Made by a program: the position numbers and the translations under genes
The notes under the pieces: model-generated
Databases searched by the model: none
Told to the model about the DNA's origin: nothing
What the model saw: the letters and a program-made list of their open reading frames with translations, nothing else
Shown: in pieces, positions 43,277-52,296 of the stretch
Position numbering within the stretch: position 1 is the first letter of the stretch
Layout of the letters: each line of letters starts with the position of its first letter
Assembly (NCBI RefSeq): GCF_000384315.1
Contig: NZ_ARVW01000001.1
Span: 7,795,001 to 7,859,000, forward strand
DNA length: 64,000 bases
Direction: 5' to 3'
Source: Amycolatopsis nigrescens CSC17Ta-90
GTDB lineage: Bacteria; Actinomycetota; Actinomycetes; Mycobacteriales; Pseudonocardiaceae

Positions 43277-45562
43277 TCAGCGGGCGTGGTCCATGCCGTC
43301 GGTGGGGGACGGGGGAAGGGGCGGGACGGTCGGCTTGGGCTCGAAGGAGAGCGTGCCGTGGTTGATCGGGAAGGTGGTGGGCATCGTTCCGGTCGCGCGG
43401 CCGTAGGCGCAGGCGACCGCGGCCATCGACGCGGCCACGCCCAGTTCCCCGGCGCCGCCCGGGTTTTCGGAGGTGCTCGGCATGACGATGATCCGGAGTT
43501 CGGGCGGGGTGTTCCACTGCCGGGTGTAGAAGTAGTTGTCCCAGCTCGCTTCCAGGAAGTACCCGTCGCGCAGGTGCAGGCTGGAGGTCAGGGCCAGCGC
43601 GATGCCGTCGGAGACGCCGCCCATCATCTGCGCCTCCAGACCCCGCGGGTTGACGGCTAGGCCGACGTCCACCGCGAACACGGCCTTGGTGACGCGTGGT
43701 CCGGTCACACCGTCGCGGATGGGACGGTTGACGGTTTCCGGTCGGCAGTCGATTTCCACCAGTGCCGCGCTGACGGCCTTGTACTCGGCGTGGAACGCGA
43801 TGCCCTGCGCGGTGCCGGGCGGCATCGGCCGTCCCCAGTCGCCGGCCTCAGCCGCCTTCGCCAGCACCGCCCTGGAGCGGTCGTCGTGGAGGAAGTCCCG
43901 CCGGAACAGGTAGGGGTCCTTGCCCATTTTCCCGGCCAGCCGGTCGACGATGAGTTCCCTGGCACAGGTGACGTCGGGCGAGTAGACGTTGCGCATGCTG
44001 CCGGTGTTGAAGCCCTTGCCCGTTTCGCTGAGCAGCTGGGTGCTGATCCCGAACCGGTAGGACATCGCCTGGCTGAGGTGGAAGAAGGTCTGGGCGAAAC
44101 CGATATCGCCCACCGGAAGCTTCGCGGCCATCGCGGTGATGACCTCGCCGAGCCCGTGACCGAGGTCGGTGGAGACGCTGGTGTGCCGCTGCTGGTAGCC
44201 CAGCACGGTGTCGCCGGCGTAGGCAACGCGCACCCGGGACGTGGCCATCGGATGGGTACGGCCCTGGCGGGAGTCGTCGGCGCGGTGCCACATGAGCTTG
44301 ACGGGTTTGCCGATCCGCTGGGACACCTCGGCGGCCTCCAGCGCGGCGTCGAAGAACAGCTTGCGCCCGAAGGAACCGCCGCCTTCGGTGACGTGCACGG
44401 TCACTTTGGACAGCGGTAGCCGCAGTTTGGCCGCGATGGTCTCCCTGGCCACGATCGGTGATTTCAGCGCGGACCAGATCTCGGCGCGGTCGGCCCGCAC
44501 GTCGGCGATCGCGCAGTTGGGTTCCAGCGCGCTGTTGCTGCGGAAGTGGAAGGTGAACTTGGCTTCGACGGTCGGGACCGGCGGCGCGAGCCCGAGCGGC
44601 AGCTCCGCGGCGGCCAGTTCCCGTAGCACGCTCTGGTCGGATTTTCCTTCCGCGGTACCGGGTTTCCAGGAAACTCGCAACGCGCGCACGGCGTCGATGC
44701 ACTGCCCGAAGGTCTCGGCGCGCACCGCCACCCCGGTGGAGATCACCACGACGTCGGTGACCCCAGGCATGGTGCGGACCTCGGCGAGGTTGGCCACCGA
44801 GCCGACCGTGCCGTTGATGGTCGGCGGGCGGCACACCATCGTCGGTTTCGCGCCCGCGACGGCGAGGTCCATGGTGAACTTCTTGCGCCCGGTCACCGCG
44901 TCCAGCGCGTCGATCCGGTTGTGCGGCTTGCCGATGACGGTGAAGTTCTCGCGCTCGGCGAGCACCACGGGCACCTGCCGGGGCTGCGCGCTCGCGGCCT
45001 TCTCGGCGAGCGCGCCGATGTCGATCTCCTTGCCCCGCAAGCGATCGGTGACCGACCCGGCCTTCAGCGCCAGGTCGGTGACCGGCGAGCCGAGTTCGGC
45101 CGCCGCCGCGGCCAGCAGCCGGTGCCGGGCGACCGCGGCGGCGACCCGGATCGGGGTGTAGGTGGCGATGGTCGTGTTCGACGCGCCGGTGAGCTGGTTG
45201 AACACCAGCTCCGGCCGGGCGTCGGCCAGTGTCACCCGCACCCGTTCCAGCGGCACGGTCAGTTCCTCGGCGATCAGCATGGCCGTCGAGGTGGTGATGC
45301 CCTGGCCCACCTCGGCCCTTGGCAGCGCGAACGACACGGTGCCGTCCCGTTCGACCTCGACCGTGATCAGGCCCGAGGTGGGCAGCGCGGCCACGGTCAT
45401 CAGGTCGTTGAGGTCGAGCAGTTCGGTGAGTTCCGGCGAAGGCAGCTGTGCTTGCGGCTGGGCATGGGCCGCCGGCGTGCGGCCGAGTTCGGCGGCGGCC
45501 ACCAGAGTGGGGGCCGCCAGCACGTAGCCGAGGAACCGCCGCCGCCCGATGGACGGGTTCAT
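43277..45562 (-). CDS. Molybdopterin-binding large subunit of aldehyde/isoquinoline oxidoreductase, Tat-exported
   Basis: A 761-residue catalytic subunit. It begins with a twin-arginine signal (IGRRRFLGYVLAAPTLV, AAHA at the likely cleavage), as in IorB-type enzymes, so the complex is likely exported folded. Molybdopterin-site runs include LPRAEVGQGITTSTAMLIAE, EGGGSFGRKLFFDAALEAAE, STDLGHGLGEVITAMAAKLP and the C-terminal NPGGAGELGVAASMAAVACA, with the conserved Glu of the active site in GGAGELG. It probably oxidises the aldehyde ends of oligo-isoprenoids made by the two Lcp enzymes encoded just upstream. ATG 45562 was chosen; a GTG one codon earlier is possible. Confidence 0.88.
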   Translation of the reverse strand: MNPSIGRRRFLGYVLAAPTLVAAAELGRTPAAHAQPQAQLPSPELTELLDLNDLMTVAALPTSGLITVEVERDGTVSFALPRAEVGQGITTSTAMLIAEELTVPLERVRVTLADARPELVFNQLTGASNTTIATYTPIRVAAAVARHRLLAAAAAELGSPVTDLALKAGSVTDRLRGKEIDIGALAEKAASAQPRQVPVVLAERENFTVIGKPHNRIDALDAVTGRKKFTMDLAVAGAKPTMVCRPPTINGTVGSVANLAEVRTMPGVTDVVVISTGVAVRAETFGQCIDAVRALRVSWKPGTAEGKSDQSVLRELAAAELPLGLAPPVPTVEAKFTFHFRSNSALEPNCAIADVRADRAEIWSALKSPIVARETIAAKLRLPLSKVTVHVTEGGGSFGRKLFFDAALEAAEVSQRIGKPVKLMWHRADDSRQGRTHPMATSRVRVAYAGDTVLGYQQRHTSVSTDLGHGLGEVITAMAAKLPVGDIGFAQTFFHLSQAMSYRFGISTQLLSETGKGFNTGSMRNVYSPDVTCARELIVDRLAGKMGKDPYLFRRDFLHDDRSRAVLAKAAEAGDWGRPMPPGTAQGIAFHAEYKAVSAALVEIDCRPETVNRPIRDGVTGPRVTKAVFAVDVGLAVNPRGLEAQMMGGVSDGIALALTSSLHLRDGYFLEASWDNYFYTRQWNTPPELRIIVMPSTSENPGGAGELGVAASMAAVACAYGRATGTMPTTFPINHGTLSFEPKPTVPPLPPSPTDGMDHAR

Positions 45563-45566
45563 CACC

Positions 45567-46787
45567 TCAGCCAGGACGGTTCGTCGTCGGGATCTCGATC
45601 TTGGTCTCCTTGCCCTTGGTGAGGTAGAACAGGATGTACCGGCGCGCGGCTTCGTCGAGGACCCAGGCGGCCTCCGGGACCAGCGGCAGCGGCACCAGGC
45701 CCTCGCGGAACTTCACCAGCAGCGGCCACATGGTGGCGATCGTCCGCTCCCATACCGGCTCGCGGGGGATACCGTCCCAGTCGGCCACCTCGTCGCCGAC
45801 CAGATACCTGGCGAGCGCGTTGCAAAGTGGACGGCTGATGCTGCCGGGGCTGGTCTGCTCGGCGAGCTGGCCGAGCAGGATGTCGGTCAGCTCGACGCCC
45901 TCGCGGGTCGGCCCCATCGCCGGGGGCAGCACGGTGTCCGACTGGGCGTTGGCCGCCGCCCAGGTGGCGGGGATGTACTCGTCCCTGATGCCGAGCATGT
46001 GCGCGGTCACCTGCCAGACGTGCAGGTACGCCGCGGAGTCGGCGGCGCTGATCGGGACCTGCCATTCGAGCAGCTTGCGCATGGCAAAGGTCGGCAGGGT
46101 GTGCCAGGTGACCAGCATGTCGTTCTGGCTGATCGGGATGTCGCCGGTCCAATGTGGAGACTGCCGCAACAGGTGCCGTACCGCCGCGTGCACCAGCCGG
46201 GTCTTCACGGCGTCGACCATGCACGAGCCGTCGGGCCGGTAGGCGTTCAGTGATCCGACCGCGAAGCCCAGGATGCTGGTCTTGGCGACCCGGTCTTCCA
46301 TGTCCGCGCCGCCCTTGGAGTAGTAGACCGACCGCGCCTCCTGGGGAATGGCGGTGCTCAGCATGCCGCCGCCCACCCCGTTGAGCAGGTTGAGGTACAG
46401 CCCCCTGGACTTGTTGAACTCGGCCGCCGTCTCCAGCTTGCCCTGGTCGGCCCAGGACGGCAGCTGACGTGCTTTCTCGATGAAGGACCGCAGATCCTCC
46501 GGCAACCCCTTCGGCAGCGGCTGATCGTTGCGGTTCCAGTCCCACAGCAGCCGGTTGACCTCGGGTACGGCGCCGCGATCGAGCAGCGAGGCGACCAGCG
46601 GGTCGGCTTCGTCGTCCCATACCCATCGTGGATCGGCGCCGGCCCCGGAACCCGCGACCGAGCCGCTCGGCGCCCAGGTCCAGGCCATCAGGGAGCGCGC
46701 CTGCGCCGGGGACGCCATGCCCAGCGCCCCGAGCGCCCCGAAAGCCCCGCCTGAGATCAACATCTTGCGCCTGCTCAGTTCCGCCAT
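45567..46787 (-). CDS. lcp: Latex-clearing protein (rubber oxygenase), copy 1
   Basis: A 406-residue haem-dependent dioxygenase of the Lcp (DUF2236/MpaB) family, which cleaves the double bonds of cis-1,4-polyisoprene outside the cell to aldehyde/ketone-ended oligomers. The start is a twin-arginine signal (LSRRKMLISGGAFGALGA, SPAQA). The core has VKTRLVHAAVRHLLRQSPHW, IPISQNDMLVTWHTLP and HMLGIRDEYIPATWA, all of which I recognise from Lcp proteins, and the length matches the family's roughly 400 residues. It is a clear paralogue of the gene 64 nt upstream and is followed 4 nt later by the molybdenum hydroxylase gene. Function on rubber rather than another polyene is inferred from family and cluster. 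Confidence 0.86.
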   Translation of the reverse strand: MAELSRRKMLISGGAFGALGALGMASPAQARSLMAWTWAPSGSVAGSGAGADPRWVWDDEADPLVASLLDRGAVPEVNRLLWDWNRNDQPLPKGLPEDLRSFIEKARQLPSWADQGKLETAAEFNKSRGLYLNLLNGVGGGMLSTAIPQEARSVYYSKGGADMEDRVAKTSILGFAVGSLNAYRPDGSCMVDAVKTRLVHAAVRHLLRQSPHWTGDIPISQNDMLVTWHTLPTFAMRKLLEWQVPISAADSAAYLHVWQVTAHMLGIRDEYIPATWAAANAQSDTVLPPAMGPTREGVELTDILLGQLAEQTSPGSISRPLCNALARYLVGDEVADWDGIPREPVWERTIATMWPLLVKFREGLVPLPLVPEAAWVLDEAARRYILFYLTKGKETKIEIPTTNRPG

Positions 46788-46851
46788 GCGCCGAGCTCCT
46801 CCTCAGGTGTTGCCGGTTGCGAAAAGTTGCTGCTGTTCCGGAAAACGGCCC

Positions 46852-48072
46852 TCACGGGCGGTTGGCGTCCGGGATCTCGATGCTGATCGGCCGCGCTTCG
46901 GACAGGAAGAGCAGGGCTGCCTTGCGAAGGAACTCGTCGAAGAGCCAGTAAGCCTTCGGTGCCAACGGGAAGGGAAGCAGCCCTTCGCGGACGGCGATGA
47001 ACGGACCCCAGGCGGCGTTGAGGAGCGGGTCCCAGACCGGCTCCCTGGGGATCTTCAACCAGGCGGCGATCTGATCGCCGAGCAGGAAGCGGGTGAAGGC
47101 GCCGAGGATCGGCTTGCTGAGGACGCCGCCGTCGACTTCGGCGCCGAGGTTGAGCAGGATCTCGGCGAGCTTGACGCCTTCGGTCGTCGGGGCCAGCACC
47201 GGGTCCAGGACCTGCTTGGCCTGCGAGTCGGCCTCGGCCCACGACTTCGGGATGTACTCGTCTTCGATGCCGAGCATGTGCGCGCCAAGCTGCCAGGTGT
47301 GCAGGAAGGCTTCGGACTCGGCGTCGGGGATCGGTACCTGCCACGCGGTCAGCTTCTGCATGACCGTGGTGGGCAGGCTGTGCCAGGTGACCATCATGTC
47401 GCGCTGGCTGATCGGGATCTCTTCGTCGGCGACGTCGGACCAGTGCGGAGACTGCGGCAGCAGATGCCGCACCGCCGCATGCACCAGCCGGGTCTTGACA
47501 CAGGTCACGATCATTTCGCCATCGGGCTGGTAGGCGTTCTGGGACCCGATGTCGTAGCCGAGTTTCGCGGTCTTGGAGATGCGGTCCTTCATGTCCGCGC
47601 CGCCCTTGGAGTAGTAGACCGCGCGCGCCTCCTTGGGGATGACCGTGCTCATCATGCCGCTGGCAAGCCCGTACAACACGCCGAGGTAGAGCCCCCGCTT
47701 CTCGTTGAACTCGACCGCGGTGGCCAGCTTGCCCTGGTCGGCCCACGACGGCAGCCGGCGCGCTTTCTCCATGAAGTCCCGCAGATCCGCGGGCAGCGCG
47801 GCCGGCAACGGCTGGCCGTTCTTGGTCCAGGTGCGCAACAACTCGTTGACCCTGGGCACGTCACCCCGGTCGATCACCGAGGCGACCAGCGGGTCGGCCT
47901 CTGCGTCCCACACCCACCGCGGGTCGGCGCCCGCTCCGGTGCCCGCCACCGAACCCTTGGCCGACCAGGTCCAGAGTGAGCGCGCCTGCGCGGGCGCCGC
48001 GAAGCCGAGCGCACCGATTGCGCCCAGCGTTCCGCCCGTCTTCAACAAGTTGCGCCTGCTGAGTCCGTCCAT
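46852..48072 (-). CDS. lcp: Latex-clearing protein (rubber oxygenase), copy 2
   Basis: A 406-residue Lcp paralogue and first gene of the leftward rubber operon. Twin-arginine signal LSRRNLLKTGGTLGAIGA with cleavage near AAPAQA. Shared core with copy 1: GSVAGTGAGADPRWVWDAEA, LPSWADQGKLATAVEFNEKR, YYSKGGADMKDR, VKTRLVHAAVRHLLPQSPHW and IPISQRDMMVTWHSLP. It has four extra residues (in the DVADEE stretch) between the histidine-rich helix and the VTWH segment. ATG 48072 was chosen because it starts the Tat signal; the longer open frame runs into the control region. Divergent from a TetR gene that is the likely regulator. Confidence 0.88.
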   Translation of the reverse strand: MDGLSRRNLLKTGGTLGAIGALGFAAPAQARSLWTWSAKGSVAGTGAGADPRWVWDAEADPLVASVIDRGDVPRVNELLRTWTKNGQPLPAALPADLRDFMEKARRLPSWADQGKLATAVEFNEKRGLYLGVLYGLASGMMSTVIPKEARAVYYSKGGADMKDRISKTAKLGYDIGSQNAYQPDGEMIVTCVKTRLVHAAVRHLLPQSPHWSDVADEEIPISQRDMMVTWHSLPTTVMQKLTAWQVPIPDAESEAFLHTWQLGAHMLGIEDEYIPKSWAEADSQAKQVLDPVLAPTTEGVKLAEILLNLGAEVDGGVLSKPILGAFTRFLLGDQIAAWLKIPREPVWDPLLNAAWGPFIAVREGLLPFPLAPKAYWLFDEFLRKAALLFLSEARPISIEIPDANRP

Positions 48073-48202
48073 GCTTTCGCTTCTCCTCTTCGTCGAGGCC
48101 GAGAGCACCTGGCTGATACGATGAAACGCAGGATGCTTCTTCGTATCACCATGACAGCACACCGTGGCGGTCATCACAAGGCTCAAGGTGACGGTGACCT
48201 GA

Positions 48203-48240
48203 GATGGGGGCATGCGAGGCTTTTTGCGCATGCCCCCATC
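48203..48240. promoter_or_regulatory. Perfect 14-bp inverted repeat between lcp and TetR genes
   Basis: Arms GATGGGGGCATGCG (48203-48216) and CGCATGCCCCCATC (48227-48240) pair perfectly around a 10-nt spacer containing five Ts. The element lies in the 245-nt divergent region, 131 nt from the lcp start and 78 nt from the TetR start. It could be the TetR operator or an RNA hairpin in the 5' leader of the regulator. It is not placed to end any gene seen here. Confidence 0.55.
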
Positions 48241-48317
48241 GATCGGGTGCGGGTGCCCCGCAAGAATCTGAGGGCGGCGGTCGGGTGGTTGAGGCAGAAT
48301 CAGCACAGGAGGTGGTC

Positions 48318-49004
48318 GTGGAACCCGCACTGTCCGTGTTCGGGGCGCCGTCGGGCGCGGAGTCGTCGCTGCTGGAACGTGCCTACCTCGATGCGGTCGA
48401 ACAGGTCGACGACCTGGACGAGACCCGTGCCCGCATCCTCGACGCGGCGTACCAGCAGTTCTGCAGGATCGGCATCTTCCGGTCCACAATGGAGGATGTG
48501 GCCAGGCGGGCCGGAGTTTCGCGGATCACCGTCTACCGGCGCTTCGCCACCAAGGACACGTTGGTCGAGCACGTGGTGCGCCGCGAGTTCCGCCGGTATT
48601 TCGACCAGTTCCTCGTCGACATCGAACGGGCGGACACCGCCGCGGAGCGAGTGGTACTCGGCTTCGTCAGCTCGTTGCGCGCCATCCGGGGCAACCCGCT
48701 GATCGGCGGCCTGATCGCCGCGGAACCGGACCTGCTGGTGCCGTCGATGATCAGCGACGGCGGGCGGACCCTCGCCACCGTGCGGCAGTTCGTCGCCGGC
48801 CAGCTCCGCAGCGAGCAACAGGCCGGCACCGTGTCGAGCGAGCTGGACACCGACCTGGTGGCCGAAATGATGGTGCGGATCTCCACGTCGTTCCTGGCGA
48901 TCCCCAGCCAGGTCATCGACCTCGACGACGACGAGCAGTTGGCCGCGGTGGCCCGGCAGTTCCTCGTGCCCATGCTGGAACCGGCCCGGACTAACCCGGA
49001 CTAG
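48318..49004 (+). CDS. TetR-family regulator of the lcp operon (probable)
   Basis: A 228-residue regulator with a non-conserved 32-residue lead, then the TetR HTH (TRARILDAAYQQFCRIGIFR, MEDVARRAGVSRITVYRRF, TKDTLVEHVV). GTG 48318 was chosen because GGAGG lies 5 nt upstream. It is divergent from the two lcp genes. TetR-type proteins control lcp in rubber-degrading Gordonia and Streptomyces, so the same is likely here. Its ligand may be an isoprenoid cleavage product (inference). The gene ends by overlapping the tail of the convergent flavin monooxygenase gene. Confidence 0.87.
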   Translation: MEPALSVFGAPSGAESSLLERAYLDAVEQVDDLDETRARILDAAYQQFCRIGIFRSTMEDVARRAGVSRITVYRRFATKDTLVEHVVRREFRRYFDQFLVDIERADTAAERVVLGFVSSLRAIRGNPLIGGLIAAEPDLLVPSMISDGGRTLATVRQFVAGQLRSEQQAGTVSSELDTDLVAEMMVRISTSFLAIPSQVIDLDDDEQLAAVARQFLVPMLEPARTNPD

Positions 49005-50017
49005 CCCGGTCGCAGCCGATCGGCGAGGCCGGCTACGAGTTCGTAGGACCGGCGCCGGTCGGTGTGGTGGTGGATCGGGGTGGTCACCATGATTTCGTCG
49101 GCGCCGGTGTCGTCGAGCAGGGCCTGCAAGCTCTTGGCCACCGTTTCCGGGGAACCGGTGAGGACGCTGCCGGACCGCTTGGCGATCTCGGCACGATCGT
49201 CCTCGGTGTAGGGGTAGGCCGCCGCTTCTTCCGGGCTCGGCAGGCGGATGCGGTTGCCGCGTATCCGGCTGAGGACCTTCAGGCGCGTGGAACCGGCCAG
49301 CCACTCGGCGCGCTCGTCGGAGTCGGCGGCGACAACGGACGCGCTGACCAGCAGCGCCGGTTCGGTGACTTGGGCTGATGACTGGAAAGCCGTGCGATAG
49401 GCGCGGGTGGCCTCCGCGGCGGCGCCGGGGTTGAGGTGGTGGGCGAAGGCGTAGTGAAGCCCGCGTTCGCCGGCGAACGCGGCGCTGGTGGGCGAGGAGC
49501 CGAGCAGCCAGATCGGCGGCACGTTGCCGACCGCGGGGACCGCGGTGACCTGCGCGTCCCCGGCCGGGGTGAAGTAGCCCAGCAACTCGTCGAGCTGCTG
49601 GGCGAAGGTCTTCGCGGAGCGTTCGCGTTCGCTGCGGACGACCTCCACGGCGTGCTGGGCGCCGCCCGGTGCGCGGCCGAGCCCGAGATCGATCCGCCCG
49701 GGGTGGAGCGCTTCCAGCGTGCCGAACTGCTCGGCGACCACGATCGGCGCGTGGTTGGGCAGCAGCACCCCGCCGGCACCGACGCGGAGCCGCCGGGTGG
49801 CGTTCGCGAGGTGATCGATGAGGACCGCGGGCGCCGAACTGGCCACTCCGCGCATGCTGTGGTGCTCGGGCACCCAGTACCGGTGGAAGCCAAGCCCGTC
49901 GGTCAGCCTGGCGAGGTCCACGCTGTTCCGGAGCGCCTGCCGGGCGGTCGACCCGGCCACGATCGGCGAGGTGTCCAGCACCGACAGGCGCACCTCGGTG
50001 TGCCGAGACTCGACCAT
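49001..50017 (-). CDS. LLM-class flavin-dependent oxidoreductase (luciferase-like)
   Basis: A 338-residue TIM-barrel flavoenzyme of the bacterial luciferase superfamily, the MsnO8-like group. Landmarks: RLSVLDTSPIVAGSTARQAL, GFHRYWVPEHHSMRGVASSA, VGAGGVLLPNHAPIVVAEQF, LEALHPGRIDLGLGRAPGG and the C-terminal LTGSPETVAKSLQALLDDTG. It uses reduced FMN or F420; the substrate is unknown. It lies 10 nt after the IclR gene on the same strand, so the two are likely co-transcribed. Confidence 0.87.
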   Translation of the reverse strand: MVESRHTEVRLSVLDTSPIVAGSTARQALRNSVDLARLTDGLGFHRYWVPEHHSMRGVASSAPAVLIDHLANATRRLRVGAGGVLLPNHAPIVVAEQFGTLEALHPGRIDLGLGRAPGGAQHAVEVVRSERERSAKTFAQQLDELLGYFTPAGDAQVTAVPAVGNVPPIWLLGSSPTSAAFAGERGLHYAFAHHLNPGAAAEATRAYRTAFQSSAQVTEPALLVSASVVAADSDERAEWLAGSTRLKVLSRIRGNRIRLPSPEEAAAYPYTEDDRAEIAKRSGSVLTGSPETVAKSLQALLDDTGADEIMVTTPIHHHTDRRRSYELVAGLADRLRPG

Positions 50018-50027
50018 GAGCGTGATC

Positions 50028-50798
50028 CTAGGGGCCGGCTGTCCGGAGTGCTTTGGTGAGGGCGTGGGCTTCCCTGAGCAGCAGGGCGCCGAGTTCGGGG
50101 CGGCGGTCCGCGCGGAAGCGGGTGTCGACGCCGGTGAGGGTGAGCGCCCAGGCGGGTTTGCCGGACTGGTTGAACACCGCGGCCGCCATGCCCCAGCTCC
50201 CTTCGACGACCAGGCCGGGATTGACCGCGTAGCCGGTCTCGCGGGTTCGCGCGATCCGTTCGCGGAGCGCGGTCGCGCTGTGCTGCCGTCCCCAGTGGAC
50301 GGTGAGGTCGGTGCGCGCCAGGTAGTCGTCGACTTCGCGGTCGGGCAGCATGGCGAGGACGACCAGGCCGGCCGAGACCACGCCCAGCGGGAATCGGGCG
50401 CCCTCGTAGAGCACGAAGGAGCGGATGGGGAAGTCGCCGTCCTCGCGGAGCAGGCACACGGTCTCGTCGCCGCGGCGGGCGGAGAAGAACGCGCTTTCCC
50501 CGGTGGCGGCCGCCAGCCGGTGCACGCCGGCGCGTGCGTGCTGGGTGACGTCGTAGCGCTGCGCGGCGATCTCGCCGAGCAGGTACAGCTCGGGACCGAG
50601 GAACCACCGGCCGGTGCGGTGATCGCGGTCGACGTAGCCCTGTTCGGCGAGTCCGGCCAGCAGCCGGTGCGCGGTCGGCCTGGCCAGCCCGCTGGCCCGC
50701 GCGATCTGGGAGGTCGACGCGCCGTTGTCGGGGAACCCGGACAGCGTCCGCAGGACCGCGGCGATCCGCCCGGTCACGTCGGTCGGCGGCGAGTTCAT
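50028..50798 (-). CDS. IclR-family regulator of the adjacent CoA-transferase genes (probable)
   Basis: A 256-residue regulator: winged HTH at about 10-65 (TGRIAAVLRTLSGFPDNGAS, ASGLARPTAHRLLAGLAEQG), then the GAF-like IclR effector domain (ARAGVHRLAAATGESAFFSA; GVVSAGLVVLAMLPD; YAVNPGLVVEGSWGMAAAVF). It is divergent from the 3-oxoacid CoA-transferase genes. PcaR/IclR proteins often control such genes, so a role in aromatic or ketoacid catabolism is likely. An imperfect palindrome lies just upstream (50811-50827). Confidence 0.87.
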   Translation of the reverse strand: MNSPPTDVTGRIAAVLRTLSGFPDNGASTSQIARASGLARPTAHRLLAGLAEQGYVDRDHRTGRWFLGPELYLLGEIAAQRYDVTQHARAGVHRLAAATGESAFFSARRGDETVCLLREDGDFPIRSFVLYEGARFPLGVVSAGLVVLAMLPDREVDDYLARTDLTVHWGRQHSATALRERIARTRETGYAVNPGLVVEGSWGMAAAVFNQSGKPAWALTLTGVDTRFRADRRPELGALLLREAHALTKALRTAGP

Positions 50799-50810
50799 GA
50801 GCCGATTGTA

Positions 50811-50827
50811 CGTTCACTGAGTGGACG
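50811..50827. promoter_or_regulatory. Imperfect palindrome between IclR and CoA-transferase genes
   Basis: CGTTCAC-TGA-GTGGACG, with 6 of 7 positions paired, lies 12 nt before the IclR start. A related CGTTCA half site occurs nearer the scoA start (about 50925). It is a candidate IclR operator; the small size makes it uncertain. Confidence 0.35.
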
Positions 50828-50953
50828 CCTAAGCCGGCCGCGTTCACCAGCCGACAAGGTTGTGCTCGCTTTGTTTCCCAGCGTTGACCCGAATCGTCGA
50901 ACAGGGATTGACTCCCGTGGTGCTCGTTCAACGGACAACACGAGGAGGGAAGC

Positions 50954-51658
50954 GTGCCTACGTTTCACCCTGACGCCGCCGAGGCGCTCGGCGGCGTGCT
51001 CACCGACGGCAGCACCATCGCGGTCGGCGGGTTCGGCCTCAGCGGCAATCCCAGCGATCTGATCGAAGCCGTCCGCGACTCCGGTGTGCGGGACCTGACC
51101 ATCGTGTCCAACAACATGGGCGTGGACGGCAAGGGTCTCGGCCTGCTGCTGGAGAACCGTCAGGTGCGCCGGGTGGTGGCCTCCTACGTCGGGGAGAACA
51201 AGCTGTTCGCGCAGCAGTACCTCGACGGCGAGATCGAGGTGGAATTCGCGCCGCAGGGCACGCTCGCCGAGCGGATGCGCGCCGGCGGGGCCGGCATCCC
51301 CGCCTTCTACACCCGTGCCGGGGTGGGCACCCCGGTCGCCGATGGCAAGCCGCACGCCGAGTTCGACGGCGTGACCTACGTCCAGGAGCGCGGCATCGTC
51401 GCCGATGTCGCGCTGGTGCACGCCCACTCCGCGGACCGGGCCGGCAACCTCACCTATCGCTACACCGCCCGCAACTTCAACCCGCTGGTGGCCACCTGCG
51501 GCCGGATCACGGTGGTGGAAGCCGAGCAGGTCATGACCGAGTTCCTCGACCCCGATGCCGTGGTCACCCCTGGCGTGTTCACCGACCGGCTCGTCCAGGC
51601 GCGGCCCCGGGTCAAGGAAATCGAGAAGCGCACGGTGCGCGTGCAGGCGGGGGTGTGA
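50954..51658 (+). CDS. scoA: 3-oxoacid CoA-transferase subunit A
   Basis: A 234-residue alpha subunit of a succinyl-CoA:3-oxoacid CoA-transferase (also the PcaI/CatI family). It starts [20 protein letters not shown], then [19 protein letters not shown] (the CoA-binding GFGL-G-P motif) and [19 protein letters not shown]. Later [20 protein letters not shown] and [20 protein letters not shown] are typical. The enzyme moves CoA between succinate and a beta-keto acid such as acetoacetate or 3-oxoadipate. GAGGAGGGAAG precedes the start, and its end overlaps subunit B by GTGA. Confidence 0.9.
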   Translation: MPTFHPDAAEALGGVLTDGSTIAVGGFGLSGNPSDLIEAVRDSGVRDLTIVSNNMGVDGKGLGLLLENRQVRRVVASYVGENKLFAQQYLDGEIEVEFAPQGTLAERMRAGGAGIPAFYTRAGVGTPVADGKPHAEFDGVTYVQERGIVADVALVHAHSADRAGNLTYRYTARNFNPLVATCGRITVVEAEQVMTEFLDPDAVVTPGVFTDRLVQARPRVKEIEKRTVRVQAGV

Positions 51659-52296
51659 CCATGGGCTGGACACGGGATGAAATGGCGGCTGTCGCGGCCG
51701 GGGAATTGCGCGACGGCGACTACGTCAACCTCGGCATCGGGATTCCCACGCTGGTGGCCAACCACCTTCCCGACGGCGTGGAAGTCATGCTGCACAGCGA
51801 AAACGGCATCCTCGGCCTCGGCCCGTTCCCCTACGAAGGCGAGGAGGACGCGGACCTGATCAACGCCGGCAAGCAGACCGTCACCATCAGCCCCGGCGGC
51901 AGCGTGTTCGACTCCGCCGACTCCTTCGCCATGATCCGCGGCGGCCACCTCGACCTCGCCCTGCTCGGTGCGCTGCAGGTCGGTTCGAACGGCGACCTGG
52001 CCAACTGGACCGTTCCCGGCGCCATGGTCAAGGGCATGGGCGGCGCGATGGATCTGGTTGCCGGCAGCCGACGCGTCGTCGTCCTCACCGACCACCTGGC
52101 CAAGGACGGCACCCCCAAGATCGTCGAACGGTGCACCCTGCCGCTCACCGGCGCCGGCGTGGTCGATCGCGTGATCACCGACCTCGCCGTCCTGGACATC
52201 ACGCCGGACGGGTTCCGGCTCGTCGAAACCGCGCCGGGGGTCACCGCCGAGGAGGTCCGCGGCAAGACCGCCGCGCCGGTGCTCAGCCCGGTCTGA
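51655..52296 (+). CDS. scoB: 3-oxoacid CoA-transferase subunit B
   Basis: A 213-residue beta subunit. The catalytic glutamate is Glu49 in [14 protein letters not shown], which forms the glutamyl-CoA intermediate; [13 protein letters not shown] precedes it, and [20 protein letters not shown] and [20 protein letters not shown] follow. GTG 51655 overlaps the stop of subunit A; ATG 51661 is an alternative two codons later. The last 14 nt overlap the end of the convergent family III CoA-transferase gene. Confidence 0.9.
   Translation: MTMGWTRDEMAAVAAGELRDGDYVNLGIGIPTLVANHLPDGVEVMLHSENGILGLGPFPYEGEEDADLINAGKQTVTISPGGSVFDSADSFAMIRGGHLDLALLGALQVGSNGDLANWTVPGAMVKGMGGAMDLVAGSRRVVVLTDHLAKDGTPKIVERCTLPLTGAGVVDRVITDLAVLDITPDGFRLVETAPGVTAEEVRGKTAAPVLSPV

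Noticed and set aside
48203..48240. Intrinsic terminator
   Set aside because: It lies between divergent genes with no upstream gene to end, and no T-run follows the stem.
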